Source: Saprospiraceae bacterium UBA1994
GTDB lineage: Bacteria > Bacteroidota > Bacteroidia > Chitinophagales > Saprospiraceae
Reading direction: 5' to 3'
Assembly (NCBI GenBank): GCA_002335865.1
Contig: DDCY01000029.1
Location: 136,620 to 200,619 of the forward strand
Length of the DNA stretch: 64,000 nucleotides
The position numbers and the translations under genes are program-made. Positions 36,568-45,668 of this stretch are shown one piece after another; position 1 is the stretch's first letter, and every line of letters starts with the position of its first letter. Under the pieces are notes generated by a model that did not search any database, was not told the DNA's origin, and was given only the letters and a program-made list of their open reading frames with translations.

Positions 36568-37239
36568 ATGTCATCAAGAATCACAGAAAGTCGAAATAAA
36601 AATTATGAGGGACTAGCTGCTAGACGGCAATTAGGTCTAACTGTAATCCTTGAAAATGTACACGATCCTCATAATGTAGGAGCAGTACTTAGATCTTGTG
36701 ATTCAGCAGGTATACAGGAGATTTACATCTTATATACTCAGAATAATATGAAGCTTAAGGACTTCAAGATCGGTAAGACTACAAGTTCTGGAGCATGGAA
36801 GTATATAGAAGTCCACCTCTTTGATGATAGAGAAGAATGCTTCAAGGTAATCAAGTCTAAGTATAATAAAATTTGGGCTACGCACCTTGGCGAAAAGAGT
36901 GTAGGAATGTATGATATTGATATGAAAGAGTCTATAGCTCTACTATTTGGTAATGAACATGCGGGAATCACACCAGAGACCTTGTCTTATTGTGATGGTA
37001 ACTATGTTATTCCCCAGATGGGGATTACAAAAAGTCTAAATATTTCAGTAGCCTGTGCTGTATCTGTTTATGAAGCTTTGCGTCAGAGAATAGAGGCTGA
37101 TATGTACAGTGATACGTATGATGAATCCAATCCTATCCATACAGCTAGATATAATCAATACTTATCCTCTCACATGCAATCCCTACAGAATGTAAAGCGC
37201 GAGAGACATCATCATGTCAAGAAATATTCAAGTAAATAG
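36568..37239 (+). CDS. SpoU/TrmH-family RNA 2'-O-methyltransferase
   Basis: A 223-residue SPOUT (knotted) methyltransferase that methylates the ribose 2'-OH of a guanosine in tRNA or rRNA. NVHDPHNVGAVLRSCDS is motif 1, LLFGNEHAGI motif 2, and VIPQMGITKSLNISVACAVS motif 3, the SAM-binding knot. The C-terminal extension (about 165-223) is basic with a His-rich tail, like TrmH (Gm18 in tRNA). The substrate is inferred. Last gene of the guaA operon, 17 nt after the lipoprotein. Confidence 0.92.
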   Translation: MSSRITESRNKNYEGLAARRQLGLTVILENVHDPHNVGAVLRSCDSAGIQEIYILYTQNNMKLKDFKIGKTTSSGAWKYIEVHLFDDREECFKVIKSKYNKIWATHLGEKSVGMYDIDMKESIALLFGNEHAGITPETLSYCDGNYVIPQMGITKSLNISVACAVSVYEALRQRIEADMYSDTYDESNPIHTARYNQYLSSHMQSLQNVKRERHHHVKKYSSK

Positions 37240-37462
37240 TTTCTAGTTCTTACATCAACCTATCTAAGACGGAGTTGGTTTTTAGACATTTTAGTGATCA
37301 ATAAGCTTGATGATTGAGTATCTTTTAGTGAATGATTTTTGATTAATTCGAACGAAAGTAATTTAAAATATTTGATTCCTTTCGACTGGCTAATCTTAGC
37401 TTAATTTATTCTTCTGTCTTGTCCATTTTTAGTATCGTTTTTAAAGTTCGTTACTTACATAT

Positions 37463-38257
37463 TTAGTCTAGTTTTTCGATTCCACTGATACATTGAATAT
37501 AATTTGTTTTTTGTTTTGCTTTCCAGATATCCATATTAGCAAATATGACATCTTTGGTATAAGATCTCTCATGATGCAAATGATAAACTATGGCTTTGTT
37601 CTTCATACTTTTTTTTGTGACGCCATTCAATTCCAAACGCCACTCTACATCATTATCCTCTCCGACACCAGCAGTAACATAGTCCTCGTCATATCCATTG
37701 ATGGCTAGGAGGTGATTTTTATTTATTCCCCAATTGCATCCCACAAGCCCACGAATTTTTGTGGTGAGTGGAAGATAAGGTGAGTAGATGGCATCTTTAA
37801 TTTTTGTAGAATCAGATGTGAGAATAGAAAAAATATTCAGGGTTTTAAGTGACTCTGTAGCTTGAATATTGGCACTAATTTTTGGTCCTAACATAACTCT
37901 ACGTCCAACCAAAATGCTATCAGATTCTTTCTCTTTGATGTACTCTTTTACGAAGTGTTTATGTGGAATACAATCACCATCAATAAATACTAACATTTCT
38001 GCATTGGCCGACAAGATAGCTCTATTAAGCATCATGTTTTTACGAAATCCAAGATCTTCACTTTGATAATTGTGGAGAATAGGAAAGTTATATTTAAGCT
38101 GATTGTTATTGAGGAATTTCTTTGTATTTTGAGAAGTATCGTCTTCGGAAATAATTACTTCGAAATCAGATTTACTTTGCTGATTTAGAGCTTTAAGAAT
38201 GAGTTTAAGATCACCTAAGGCCTTATAGTAAGATATGACTATAGAAATACTCGGCAT
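37463..38257 (-). CDS. Glycosyltransferase family 2
   Basis: A 264-residue transferase with MPSISIVISYYKALGDLKLI at the start; this ATG (38257) removes 20 unlikely codons and leaves 35 nt after the upstream gene. ISEDDTSQNTK, VFIDGDCIPH (DxD) and the acceptor motif GYDEDYVTAGVGEDNDVEWR identify the GT-A fold; the last is typical of chondroitin-synthase-like family members. No membrane helix. It follows a TylF-like methyltransferase gene; a role in surface-glycan assembly and modification is inferred. Confidence 0.88.
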   Translation of the reverse strand: MPSISIVISYYKALGDLKLILKALNQQSKSDFEVIISEDDTSQNTKKFLNNNQLKYNFPILHNYQSEDLGFRKNMMLNRAILSANAEMLVFIDGDCIPHKHFVKEYIKEKESDSILVGRRVMLGPKISANIQATESLKTLNIFSILTSDSTKIKDAIYSPYLPLTTKIRGLVGCNWGINKNHLLAINGYDEDYVTAGVGEDNDVEWRLELNGVTKKSMKNKAIVYHLHHERSYTKDVIFANMDIWKAKQKTNYIQCISGIEKLD

Positions 38258-38292
38258 ATTACAAATGTAAGCACAATTCTGATATCTAAAGA

Positions 38293-39009
38293 TTACTTTA
38301 TTTTGATCGCCACACAATAGTAATTGTTGACTTCAGCGATCACTTCATAATCGATGTAGTAAGTTGTACTCCATTCATGGAATGCCTTGAATTCGTGTAG
38401 CGGTACATTGAACTCATCAAATATAATGATGTCTCCACTTTTTAGATATCTAGACATAGTAGTGAGTACAAATAGTGTAGAAGAGTATAAATCTGCATCC
38501 ATCAGAAGTACCATTTTACTATCGGAGTCGTAGGTTTTCAAAAATTTAAATAACGTGTCTTGAAATACTCCCTGATAAAAAGAATGTCTAATACCTTCTA
38601 TAGTTGGTGGTTCATTGCCATTTGACATTGATCCGGCTTTGAGTGGTCCCCACGCTTCGGGAAGCCCAGTGAACGTGTCAAATCCGAAAAATCGAGAATC
38701 AGGGTTAGTATGTTGAGCAGTCCACCATTTAAATGATACACCTTTAGAAACACCAAATTCAAAGTAATCAATTTCACTTTCTTTAATTTCTTGGTCTAAA
38801 ATGTATTTATAGACTTCGAATCTTTTATTATAATCCCATGTATTGGAAGGGAAATCAGTGAAAGCAATATCCCGATGCTCAGAAATCCATTGGGATACCA
38901 TTCCGGTGTGACCAGCAAAATTCAGTTTTTCGGATGGTAGTATTCTATGTATTCTTAGTTTGTAAGACCAATATTTGGCCTTTCTCAAAAATCTAATTTT
39001 TGCTCTCAT
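38293..39009 (-). CDS. TylF/MycF-like SAM-dependent methyltransferase
   Basis: About 238 residues. FEFGVSKGVSFKWWT is motif I of the SAM-binding fold; FGFDTFTGLPEAWG, the acidic VLLMDADLYSSTLFVL and DIIIFDEFNVP are the hallmarks of TylF-type O-methyltransferases, which methylate hydroxyls of sugars in glycans or macrolides. I set the start at ATG 39009 (MRAKIRFLRKAKYW); the frame also has a TTG at 39075. In operon with the GT2 gene. The real substrate is more likely a surface glycan than an antibiotic. Confidence 0.85.
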   Translation of the reverse strand: MRAKIRFLRKAKYWSYKLRIHRILPSEKLNFAGHTGMVSQWISEHRDIAFTDFPSNTWDYNKRFEVYKYILDQEIKESEIDYFEFGVSKGVSFKWWTAQHTNPDSRFFGFDTFTGLPEAWGPLKAGSMSNGNEPPTIEGIRHSFYQGVFQDTLFKFLKTYDSDSKMVLLMDADLYSSTLFVLTTMSRYLKSGDIIIFDEFNVPLHEFKAFHEWSTTYYIDYEVIAEVNNYYCVAIKIK

Positions 39010-39204
39010 AATCTTTTTGCCTCGAGAATGGATTATTCTATCTCTCAAAGAACTAGTATTTATAGCACATATCAATAAAAATAATAATGTATTTGCCCAA
39101 ATACATCATCTATTGAACTCACATCAATCAAAGGGATCCCGATACGTATTAAGATGCTCCTGTAAACTATACATTAACTCACACGCTCCAAAGTTAGCTC
39201 AATG

Positions 39205-39280
39205 TTAATGAGTTGAAACAGCTGTTAACTATCAATTAATCAAAATGATACATTATGGAAATACCACATATTTACTTTTG
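39205..39280 (+). promoter_or_regulatory. Pho-box-like promoter A (repeat-protein gene)
   Basis: TTAAT (39205), TTAAC (39225) and TTAAT (39236): spacing 20 then 11 bp, the same order as at promoters B and C. The -7 motif TACTTTTG lies at 39273-39280, 32 nt after the last half-site. The ATG is at 39343. An 11-bp direct repeat is the usual binding unit of PhoB-type regulators. Confidence 0.55.
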
Positions 39281-39342
39281 TAGTAGTAAAACAGTGATAA
39301 CTCAAACAGTTAATTATAACCTTAATCAAAATTTAATACAAC

Positions 39343-42270
39343 ATGAGACTAACTCTACTTTTCGTTTTTCTAACATCCCTTTTATCTGCTCAAATAACTA
39401 TCACTGACGATAATATAGAAAGCAATCTTAATTGGACTGCTGATAATGAATATCTACTTGATGGATATATTTTTGTTCCAACAGCTCAAATATTAAATAT
39501 CGAAGCTGGGACAGTTGTTAAAGGTATATCTACACCTACTACTGGAGATGCAGCTTCAGCACTTATAGTACCTAAAGGTGCAATGATCAATGCTCAAGGT
39601 ACTGCTAGTGCTCCGATCGTTTTTACTTCGCAATTTGATGACATTGCTGATGCAGATGATCTTACTCAAGATGATAAGGGGCTTTGGGGTGGACTTATTC
39701 TACTAGGAAATGGAATCGTAGGAGTTGATGGCGGAGTGCAGAATATAGAGGGTATTCCATCTACAGAAGGAAGAGCAGAATATGGAGGAACCGATAATGC
39801 TGATAATTCTGGTACACTAAAGTATGTATCTATCAGACACGGTGGAGCTAAGCTAGAAGCGAATAATGAGATCAACGGATTGACACTTGGAGGTGTAGGA
39901 TCTGGTACTTCAATTGACTATGTAGAAGTATTCGCAAATCTCGATGATGGAATCGAATGGTTTGGAGGAGCTGTATCAGTAAAGCACGCAGTAGTATCAT
40001 TCTGTGGTGACGATAGTTTCGATTATGACCAATCATGGGATGGAAAAGGACAGTTCTGGTTTACATTACAAGATGCAGAATCAAATAGAGCAGGAGAATG
40101 GGATGGTAGTGAAGCTGCCGATTTATCCCCGCAAGTAACACCAATCATCGCTAATGCAACCTTTATCGGAGGAGGACCTGTATCTAATAATGAAGATAAT
40201 AACGACGCACTAAGAATTAGAGATGACGGAGCGGCAAAAGTTTATAACTCTGTATTTACAGGATTTGCGAGAAGAGCAATCGTAATAGATAATGATGCAG
40301 CACAAGATTCTTACCAAAGACTAGTAGATGGAGACATTGAATTTGTAAACAACCTATTTAACGATTTCGGTGCAGGATCAACATTTGCAGACCTAGTAAC
40401 GACTGATGGTGGAGATGACAATATCTTGTTAGGTCAATTAAATGCAGGAACTGGAGCTAAAGCAGATCCATCTTTAGGAGGTATCTCTAGAACAAATGAC
40501 GGAGGATTGGATCCAAGAGTAAATGATGGATCACCGGCATTAGGTGGAGCATTTTTGATCAATGATGGATTCTTCAATAATGTACCATATAGAGGAGCAT
40601 TTGGAAATGACGACAACTGGGCTTTAAACTGGACAGCATTATCAGATAATGGATATTTTGGTGACTTAGTGACACCTCAGACATCAGAAACTATCAGAAT
40701 CGTAGATGCTTCAATAAATGCTGGAGAGACACTTGATCTACTGGCTATTAACGAATATTTCTTAGATGGATATGTATTCGTAGAAGAAGGAGCTTGTCTT
40801 AATATTGAACCTGGTACAGTGATTAGAGGTATTTCTACACCAACTACAGGTGATGGATCATCTGCATTGATCATCTCTAAAGGAGGGCAAATCAAAGCAT
40901 CGGGTACGGCGGATGCGCCAATTATATTCACTTCAGAATTTGATATGGATCTTAATAGTAATGATGATCTTACTAAAGATGATAAAGGACTATGGGGAGG
41001 ACTAATCTTATTAGGAAACGGAATCGTAGGAGTTGATGGTGGTGTGCAAAACATCGAAGGAATACCATCTACGGAAGGAAGAGCAGAATACGGAGGAACA
41101 GACAATGCTGATAATTCAGGAGTTCTTAAGTATGTATCTATCAGACACGGTGGAGCTAAGCTAGAAGCGAATAATGAGATCAACGGATTGACACTTGGAG
41201 GTGTAGGATCTGGAACTGAGATTGACTATGTAGAAGTATTTGCTAACCTAGATGATGGAATCGAATTTTTTGGTGGTGCCGTAAGCGTTAAGCATGCTGC
41301 AGTCTCTTTCTGTGGAGATGATAGTTATGATTATGATCAGTCATGGTATGGAAATGGTCAATACTGGTTCTCTCTTCAAGATGAGGAGTCTAATAGAGCA
41401 GGAGAGTGGGATGGAAGTGAAGCAGCAGATCTTTCGCCGCAAGTAACACCAATCATCGCTAATGCAACATTTATCGGCGGTGGAGATGTATCTAATAATG
41501 AAGACAATAACGATGCACTAAGAATTAGAGATGACGCTGCGGCAAAAGTTTATAATTCAGTATTTACAGGATTTGCTAGAAGAGCAATCGTAATTGATAA
41601 TGATGCAGCACAAGATTCTTACCAAAGATTCTTAGATGGTGACCTTGAATTTATAAGCAACGTATTCCATGACTTTGGTGCTGGTGATACTTTTGCAGAT
41701 ATCGTTACGACTGATGGTGGAGATGATAATCTATTGATCACACACTTGACTGATAACGGTAGTGTATTGGAAGATCCAAACATGGGAGGAATCAGCAGAA
41801 TTGCAGATGGAGGATTAGATCCGAGAGTAGCATTTGGTCCTGCACTAAATGGTGATGTAACTGTTCCAGGAGGAAATGAATTTTTTGATGCTGTTACTTT
41901 CAAAGGTGCATTTGATAACGATACTAACTGGGCATTAAATTGGACAGCATTATCTGATAATGGATACTTCGGTGACATCGTATCAGGTACTAGTGATCCA
42001 CTTTCAGTAGTAGATGAGACGATGGCGGTATACCCTAATCCAGCTGATAACTTCACGACAGTATCATTTGATTTAGAATCAGCGCAGACTCTCTCTATTC
42101 AAGTAATTGATATGATGGGTAAGGTGGTTACAACAGTTTCTGCTCAGACTTTCGGAGCTGGAACTCAATCACAAGAAATCAATACTTCTGATCTACAGAG
42201 AGGAGTTTATGTAGTCCTAATATCTGGAAATAAAGGAGCATTAGCAAAAGCGATGTTGATTAAGGAGTAG
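39343..42270 (+). CDS. T9SS-exported protein with two tandem beta-helix-like 436-aa repeats
   Basis: A 975-residue secreted protein: signal peptide MRLTLLFVFLTSLLSAQ, then two long repeats (about 16-455 and 456-890) with a period of 436 residues, and a C-terminal T9SS domain (YPNPADNF, LSIQVIDMMGKVV, LQRGVYVVLISG, KAMLIKE). In each repeat LNIEAGTVVKGISTPTTGD, KGLWGGLILLGNGIVGVDGG, YVSIRHGGAKLEANNEI and DDGIEWFGGAVSVKH suggest a right-handed parallel beta-helix. Identical 86-bp stretches (39820-39905, 41128-41213) show that the copies are recent or homogenised. It has a Pho-box-like promoter and lies upstream of a TonB receptor with the same type of promoter. A phosphate-related surface role is inferred; no catalytic motif was recognised. 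Confidence 0.85.
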   Translation: MRLTLLFVFLTSLLSAQITITDDNIESNLNWTADNEYLLDGYIFVPTAQILNIEAGTVVKGISTPTTGDAASALIVPKGAMINAQGTASAPIVFTSQFDDIADADDLTQDDKGLWGGLILLGNGIVGVDGGVQNIEGIPSTEGRAEYGGTDNADNSGTLKYVSIRHGGAKLEANNEINGLTLGGVGSGTSIDYVEVFANLDDGIEWFGGAVSVKHAVVSFCGDDSFDYDQSWDGKGQFWFTLQDAESNRAGEWDGSEAADLSPQVTPIIANATFIGGGPVSNNEDNNDALRIRDDGAAKVYNSVFTGFARRAIVIDNDAAQDSYQRLVDGDIEFVNNLFNDFGAGSTFADLVTTDGGDDNILLGQLNAGTGAKADPSLGGISRTNDGGLDPRVNDGSPALGGAFLINDGFFNNVPYRGAFGNDDNWALNWTALSDNGYFGDLVTPQTSETIRIVDASINAGETLDLLAINEYFLDGYVFVEEGACLNIEPGTVIRGISTPTTGDGSSALIISKGGQIKASGTADAPIIFTSEFDMDLNSNDDLTKDDKGLWGGLILLGNGIVGVDGGVQNIEGIPSTEGRAEYGGTDNADNSGVLKYVSIRHGGAKLEANNEINGLTLGGVGSGTEIDYVEVFANLDDGIEFFGGAVSVKHAAVSFCGDDSYDYDQSWYGNGQYWFSLQDEESNRAGEWDGSEAADLSPQVTPIIANATFIGGGDVSNNEDNNDALRIRDDAAAKVYNSVFTGFARRAIVIDNDAAQDSYQRFLDGDLEFISNVFHDFGAGDTFADIVTTDGGDDNLLITHLTDNGSVLEDPNMGGISRIADGGLDPRVAFGPALNGDVTVPGGNEFFDAVTFKGAFDNDTNWALNWTALSDNGYFGDIVSGTSDPLSVVDETMAVYPNPADNFTTVSFDLESAQTLSIQVIDMMGKVVTTVSAQTFGAGTQSQEINTSDLQRGVYVVLISGNKGALAKAMLIKE
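39820..41213 (+). repeat. Identical 86-bp direct repeat inside the repeat protein gene
   Basis: 39820-39905 and 41128-41213 are identical over 86 bp and 1308 bp (436 codons) apart. Flanking parts of the two repeats share most bases, but not all, so the identical core may be kept by gene conversion. Confidence 0.85.
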
Positions 42271-42300
42271 TATATTTAGAAAAAGTTTTTTTCATACCAT

Positions 42301-42336
42301 TGCCATAGATGACTGATGTTGTCTATGGCATTTTAT
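42301..42336 (+). terminator. Terminator of the repeat-protein gene
   Basis: Nine-base perfect stem TGCCATAGA / TCTATGGCA (42301-42330) followed by TTTTATA. It separates this gene from the TonB-receptor gene, so they are two transcripts. Confidence 0.7.
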
Positions 42337-42436
42337 ATAGGTGTGGGTATTGATAACATATGGCATTATAGAAATGGAAATGGAAAAATGAGAATATTGT
42401 ATGACATGGCTCCTAACATCGAACATTACCGTAATG

Positions 42437-42512
42437 TTAACTTAAAGCGATAATCCTTAACGGTGCCTTAATCAAAGCGTCATATTGTCTACATACCACT
42501 CCTTTACATTTG
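42437..42512 (+). promoter_or_regulatory. Pho-box-like promoter B (TonB-receptor gene)
   Basis: TTAAC (42437), TTAAC (42457) and TTAAT (42468), spacing 20 then 11, and -7 motif TACATTTG at 42505-42512, 32 nt after the last half-site: exactly the geometry of promoter A. The ATG is at 42589. Confidence 0.6.
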
Positions 42513-42588
42513 CATTGTATACAAGAGGAAATTCTTGAAAGCAAACAGTTTAATAATATTAGGTAAAACAGTTCAACAGTAAATTAAA

Positions 42589-45453
42589 ATGGTAAAGCAA
42601 TTATACACTCTTATCTTCTTAACGATTCTAGGCTTCTCTGCTTTCGCGCAGCAAGGTTCTATATCTGGTGTAATTACAGATGAGGCTATAGGAGAAACTT
42701 TAATTTCGGCATATGTATTCGTAGAGGGTACTGATGTTGCGGAAACTACTGACTTCGATGGTAAATATACTATCAGAATGGCTCCGGGCACTTATACTCT
42801 TAAAGTAACATATATTGGATTTGATGACAAACTCATTGAAGGTGTTGAAGTTAAGGATGGCGAAGTGACATATATTGATGTCCCTATGTCGTCTGGATCA
42901 CAGATGATAGAGCAAGTAGTTGTATCTGCCAAGGCAATTACGAGAGGCGAAAATGCGGTCATGCAATTGCAAAAGAAATCATATAAGATTCAAGATGGTA
43001 TCTCTGCTCAAGAGATGAGTAAATTGGCTTCTGGTACAGTGGCATCGGCTATGACTAAAGTTACAGGAGCTACTGTCGAAGATGGAAAATATATCAATGT
43101 AAGAGGTCTTGGAGATAGATACTCTCTTACTCAACTCGATGGATTGATTATGCCCGGTGCTGATCCATATCGTAATAGTGCCTCTCTTGACCTAATCCCA
43201 ACATCTATATTAGATAATGTAATCACTTCTAAGACATTTACACCCGACCAACCTGGAACATTTACGGGAGGTAATGTAGATGTAAAGACAAAGAGTTTTC
43301 CAGAGACAGAGTCATTGACCTTATCACTTTCTGCAGGGTTCAATACTGTAGATAATGGCCAAGATGGATTCCTTACAGATCCTGGGGGAAGCAATGATTG
43401 GTTGGGATATGATGACGGTACTAGAGACAGACCTTCGGTTTTGAACGAGGATGGGGTGGGACAATATTTGACTAAAGATGTTGAATTCATTTCTAGATTT
43501 GGAGATAAAGTAGCTGCTGATAAAGCTACCGAAGTTATCAATGCATTCGATAGGAAGTTTGATAATGATACTCGTACTTCTGGGTTAAATCAAGGAATCT
43601 CACTTAACTATGGTAATACTTTTGAAACTGGAGAGGAAAGTGAATTAGGATTGATATTGTCTACTCAATATAAGAGAGATTGGGAGCATAGAGAAGATAG
43701 AGTGCGTAATAATTGGTTGTTGTTTAATATCGATAGTGGAGTACTTGACAATAGGGGTTCATACTCTGAGGATGTGAGTACAGAATCGCCTACAGTAAAT
43801 GCCTTAGTAGGATTAGCGTATAAGATTAATAAATCACATACTCTAGAATTTAAGACTATCTATAGCCATAGTGCTGAAAAGCAAGGTAGATATGTATTTG
43901 GTGAGGATGGAAATAACATTGAAGCGCCATTATTCAAAATTGGTTGTTATAATGGGTTCACTGAAACATCATTGCTAAACATGCAAATGACCGGTAAACA
44001 TAAGTTTAGCAAAGTGCTTAATGGTATGGAGATAGAATGGTCAGCTGTAAATACAACTACAGATAGAGAAGAACCAAATTTAAGATTCTTTACAAGCCAA
44101 TATGATAGTGAATCAGGAAATGAAGGTATTCCATTAGCTAATGTAAATGATCCATTTTGGTTTTGGAGAACTCTAAATGATGAAAGTCAACAGGGTAAAT
44201 TGGATATTACTATTCCACTAAATTTTGGTAAAGGAACTGTTAATAAATTAAAAGTAGGAGGTTACGCTTCAAGAAAAGATCGATCTTTCGGAGAGAATAG
44301 ATATATCAATAGTACTGCTAGTAGAGGTGAAGATTTTAATGGTGATTTTGATGCATTCTTTGGAGCAGACAATATTGGTTTGATTGAAACTCAAACTACT
44401 TCTAGTGGAGCAGAAAGATATCACCTAGGTAATTTTATCATTGACAATACTATTGCAAAGAATAGTTATAATGGTACTGAGGATGTAAATGCAGCATATA
44501 TTATGACAGTTTTTAATCCTTTCGAAAAACTGACGTTGGTAGGTGGAGTTAGATTTGAGTCTACTGATATGTTTGTTCAATCTGATGAAATCAATATAGA
44601 TGGTATAGAAGCTGATAGTACAAATACTGGATCTATAAATATCTCAAAAATGTTACCTTCTGTAAATGCTATATATGCTTTGACGGATGATATGAACTTC
44701 AGAGCAGGATTCAACCAAACTATTGCTAGACCTAATCTAAGGGAGATTGCTCCTTTTGCATCATTTGATGTATTGACGGATGAATTTTTATTAGGTAATC
44801 CTGCCCTAAAGCAGACATCAGTATCCAACTACGATGTAAGATGGGAATACTTCTATCAGCCAGGCGAAGTATTTGCGATAAGTGCTTTTTATAAAGACTT
44901 CACAGATCCTATTGGTTTGACATTGCGGAATTCGTCTAATGTAGAACGTCAGTATATAAATGTTGAGACTGGTTATGTATCAGGAATCGAAATTGAGATG
45001 AGAAAAAGGTTGAGCTTCCTAGGGTCAAAATTTGAAAACTTTAAATTGACATCTAATGTCGCATTTATTAATAGTGGAATCGATGTAGTAGAGCAGGGCG
45101 GTTTTACACCAGAAGACAGACCATTTTTCGGTCAAGCTCCAATATTAGCCAACGCAGTACTGGGCTATGATAATGTGGACAAAGGATTCAATGTCTCTGC
45201 TGCATACAACTATAAAGGAGATAATCTTTCTGTAATAGGAGATAGTGGTACTGATGTATATGTAAGAGCGATCAGTACATTGGACTTGGTAGCATCAAAG
45301 AAGTTGGGTGATGTGGATGTCAGAATTGCAGCAAAGAACTTGTTAAATCCTGACTATAAAGAGTCAATAAAATGGGAAGGTCAAGAATATATCAGCAGAC
45401 AATATAAAAGAGGTATGGATTTCAGCATATCATTAAGCTATAGATTAAAATAA
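42589..45453 (+). CDS. TonB-dependent receptor, candidate phosphate-regulated uptake channel
   Basis: A 954-residue outer-membrane receptor. Signal peptide (ending in FSAFAQ), carboxypeptidase-D-like domain (about 22-105, DFDGKYTIRMAPGTYTLKV), an EQVVVSAKAITRGENAVM segment, plug domain with VRGLGDRYSLTQLDG and DVKTKSFPE, then a beta-barrel ending DFSISLSYRLK. It lacks SusC features and has no SusD next to it. The upstream region has a Pho-box-like promoter, and phosphate-uptake genes follow nearby, so transport of an organic phosphate or similar is inferred. The nearest similar genes I know of are Bacteroidota receptors paired with a repeat protein like the upstream one. Confidence 0.9.
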   Translation: MVKQLYTLIFLTILGFSAFAQQGSISGVITDEAIGETLISAYVFVEGTDVAETTDFDGKYTIRMAPGTYTLKVTYIGFDDKLIEGVEVKDGEVTYIDVPMSSGSQMIEQVVVSAKAITRGENAVMQLQKKSYKIQDGISAQEMSKLASGTVASAMTKVTGATVEDGKYINVRGLGDRYSLTQLDGLIMPGADPYRNSASLDLIPTSILDNVITSKTFTPDQPGTFTGGNVDVKTKSFPETESLTLSLSAGFNTVDNGQDGFLTDPGGSNDWLGYDDGTRDRPSVLNEDGVGQYLTKDVEFISRFGDKVAADKATEVINAFDRKFDNDTRTSGLNQGISLNYGNTFETGEESELGLILSTQYKRDWEHREDRVRNNWLLFNIDSGVLDNRGSYSEDVSTESPTVNALVGLAYKINKSHTLEFKTIYSHSAEKQGRYVFGEDGNNIEAPLFKIGCYNGFTETSLLNMQMTGKHKFSKVLNGMEIEWSAVNTTTDREEPNLRFFTSQYDSESGNEGIPLANVNDPFWFWRTLNDESQQGKLDITIPLNFGKGTVNKLKVGGYASRKDRSFGENRYINSTASRGEDFNGDFDAFFGADNIGLIETQTTSSGAERYHLGNFIIDNTIAKNSYNGTEDVNAAYIMTVFNPFEKLTLVGGVRFESTDMFVQSDEINIDGIEADSTNTGSINISKMLPSVNAIYALTDDMNFRAGFNQTIARPNLREIAPFASFDVLTDEFLLGNPALKQTSVSNYDVRWEYFYQPGEVFAISAFYKDFTDPIGLTLRNSSNVERQYINVETGYVSGIEIEMRKRLSFLGSKFENFKLTSNVAFINSGIDVVEQGGFTPEDRPFFGQAPILANAVLGYDNVDKGFNVSAAYNYKGDNLSVIGDSGTDVYVRAISTLDLVASKKLGDVDVRIAAKNLLNPDYKESIKWEGQEYISRQYKRGMDFSISLSYRLK

Positions 45454-45589
45454 ATAAGCTCGGCCAACTTAGAGATTTCAAGTGAATAGGATTTTATCGA
45501 GCTTTTCCTAATACTTGAATTTTTTTTTACAATAGATAGATGATTGCATTTGAATGAATGTCTTTCCGTTAAGATAAACTGTTTTACCA

Positions 45590-45623
45590 AAGGCGTTGTA
45601 CAATGAAGATTGTGCAGCGCCTT
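45590..45623. terminator. Bidirectional terminator between the receptor and ArsM genes
   Basis: Fully paired 15-bp stem (AAGGCGTTGTACAAT / ATTGTGCAGCGCCTT, two G-T pairs) with a 4-nt GAAG loop, followed by ATTTTATT on the plus strand. It sits between two convergent genes. Confidence 0.7.
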
Positions 45624-45668
45624 ATTTTATTATGTTCCTCATTTTTTAATTCTGATATCTTTATTGTA

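Noticed and set aside
39666..42056. Minus-strand frames opposite the T9SS repeat protein
   Set aside because: They are repeats of each other only because the plus-strand gene is duplicated; the translated sequence is Pro/Ser-rich antisense without any domain.
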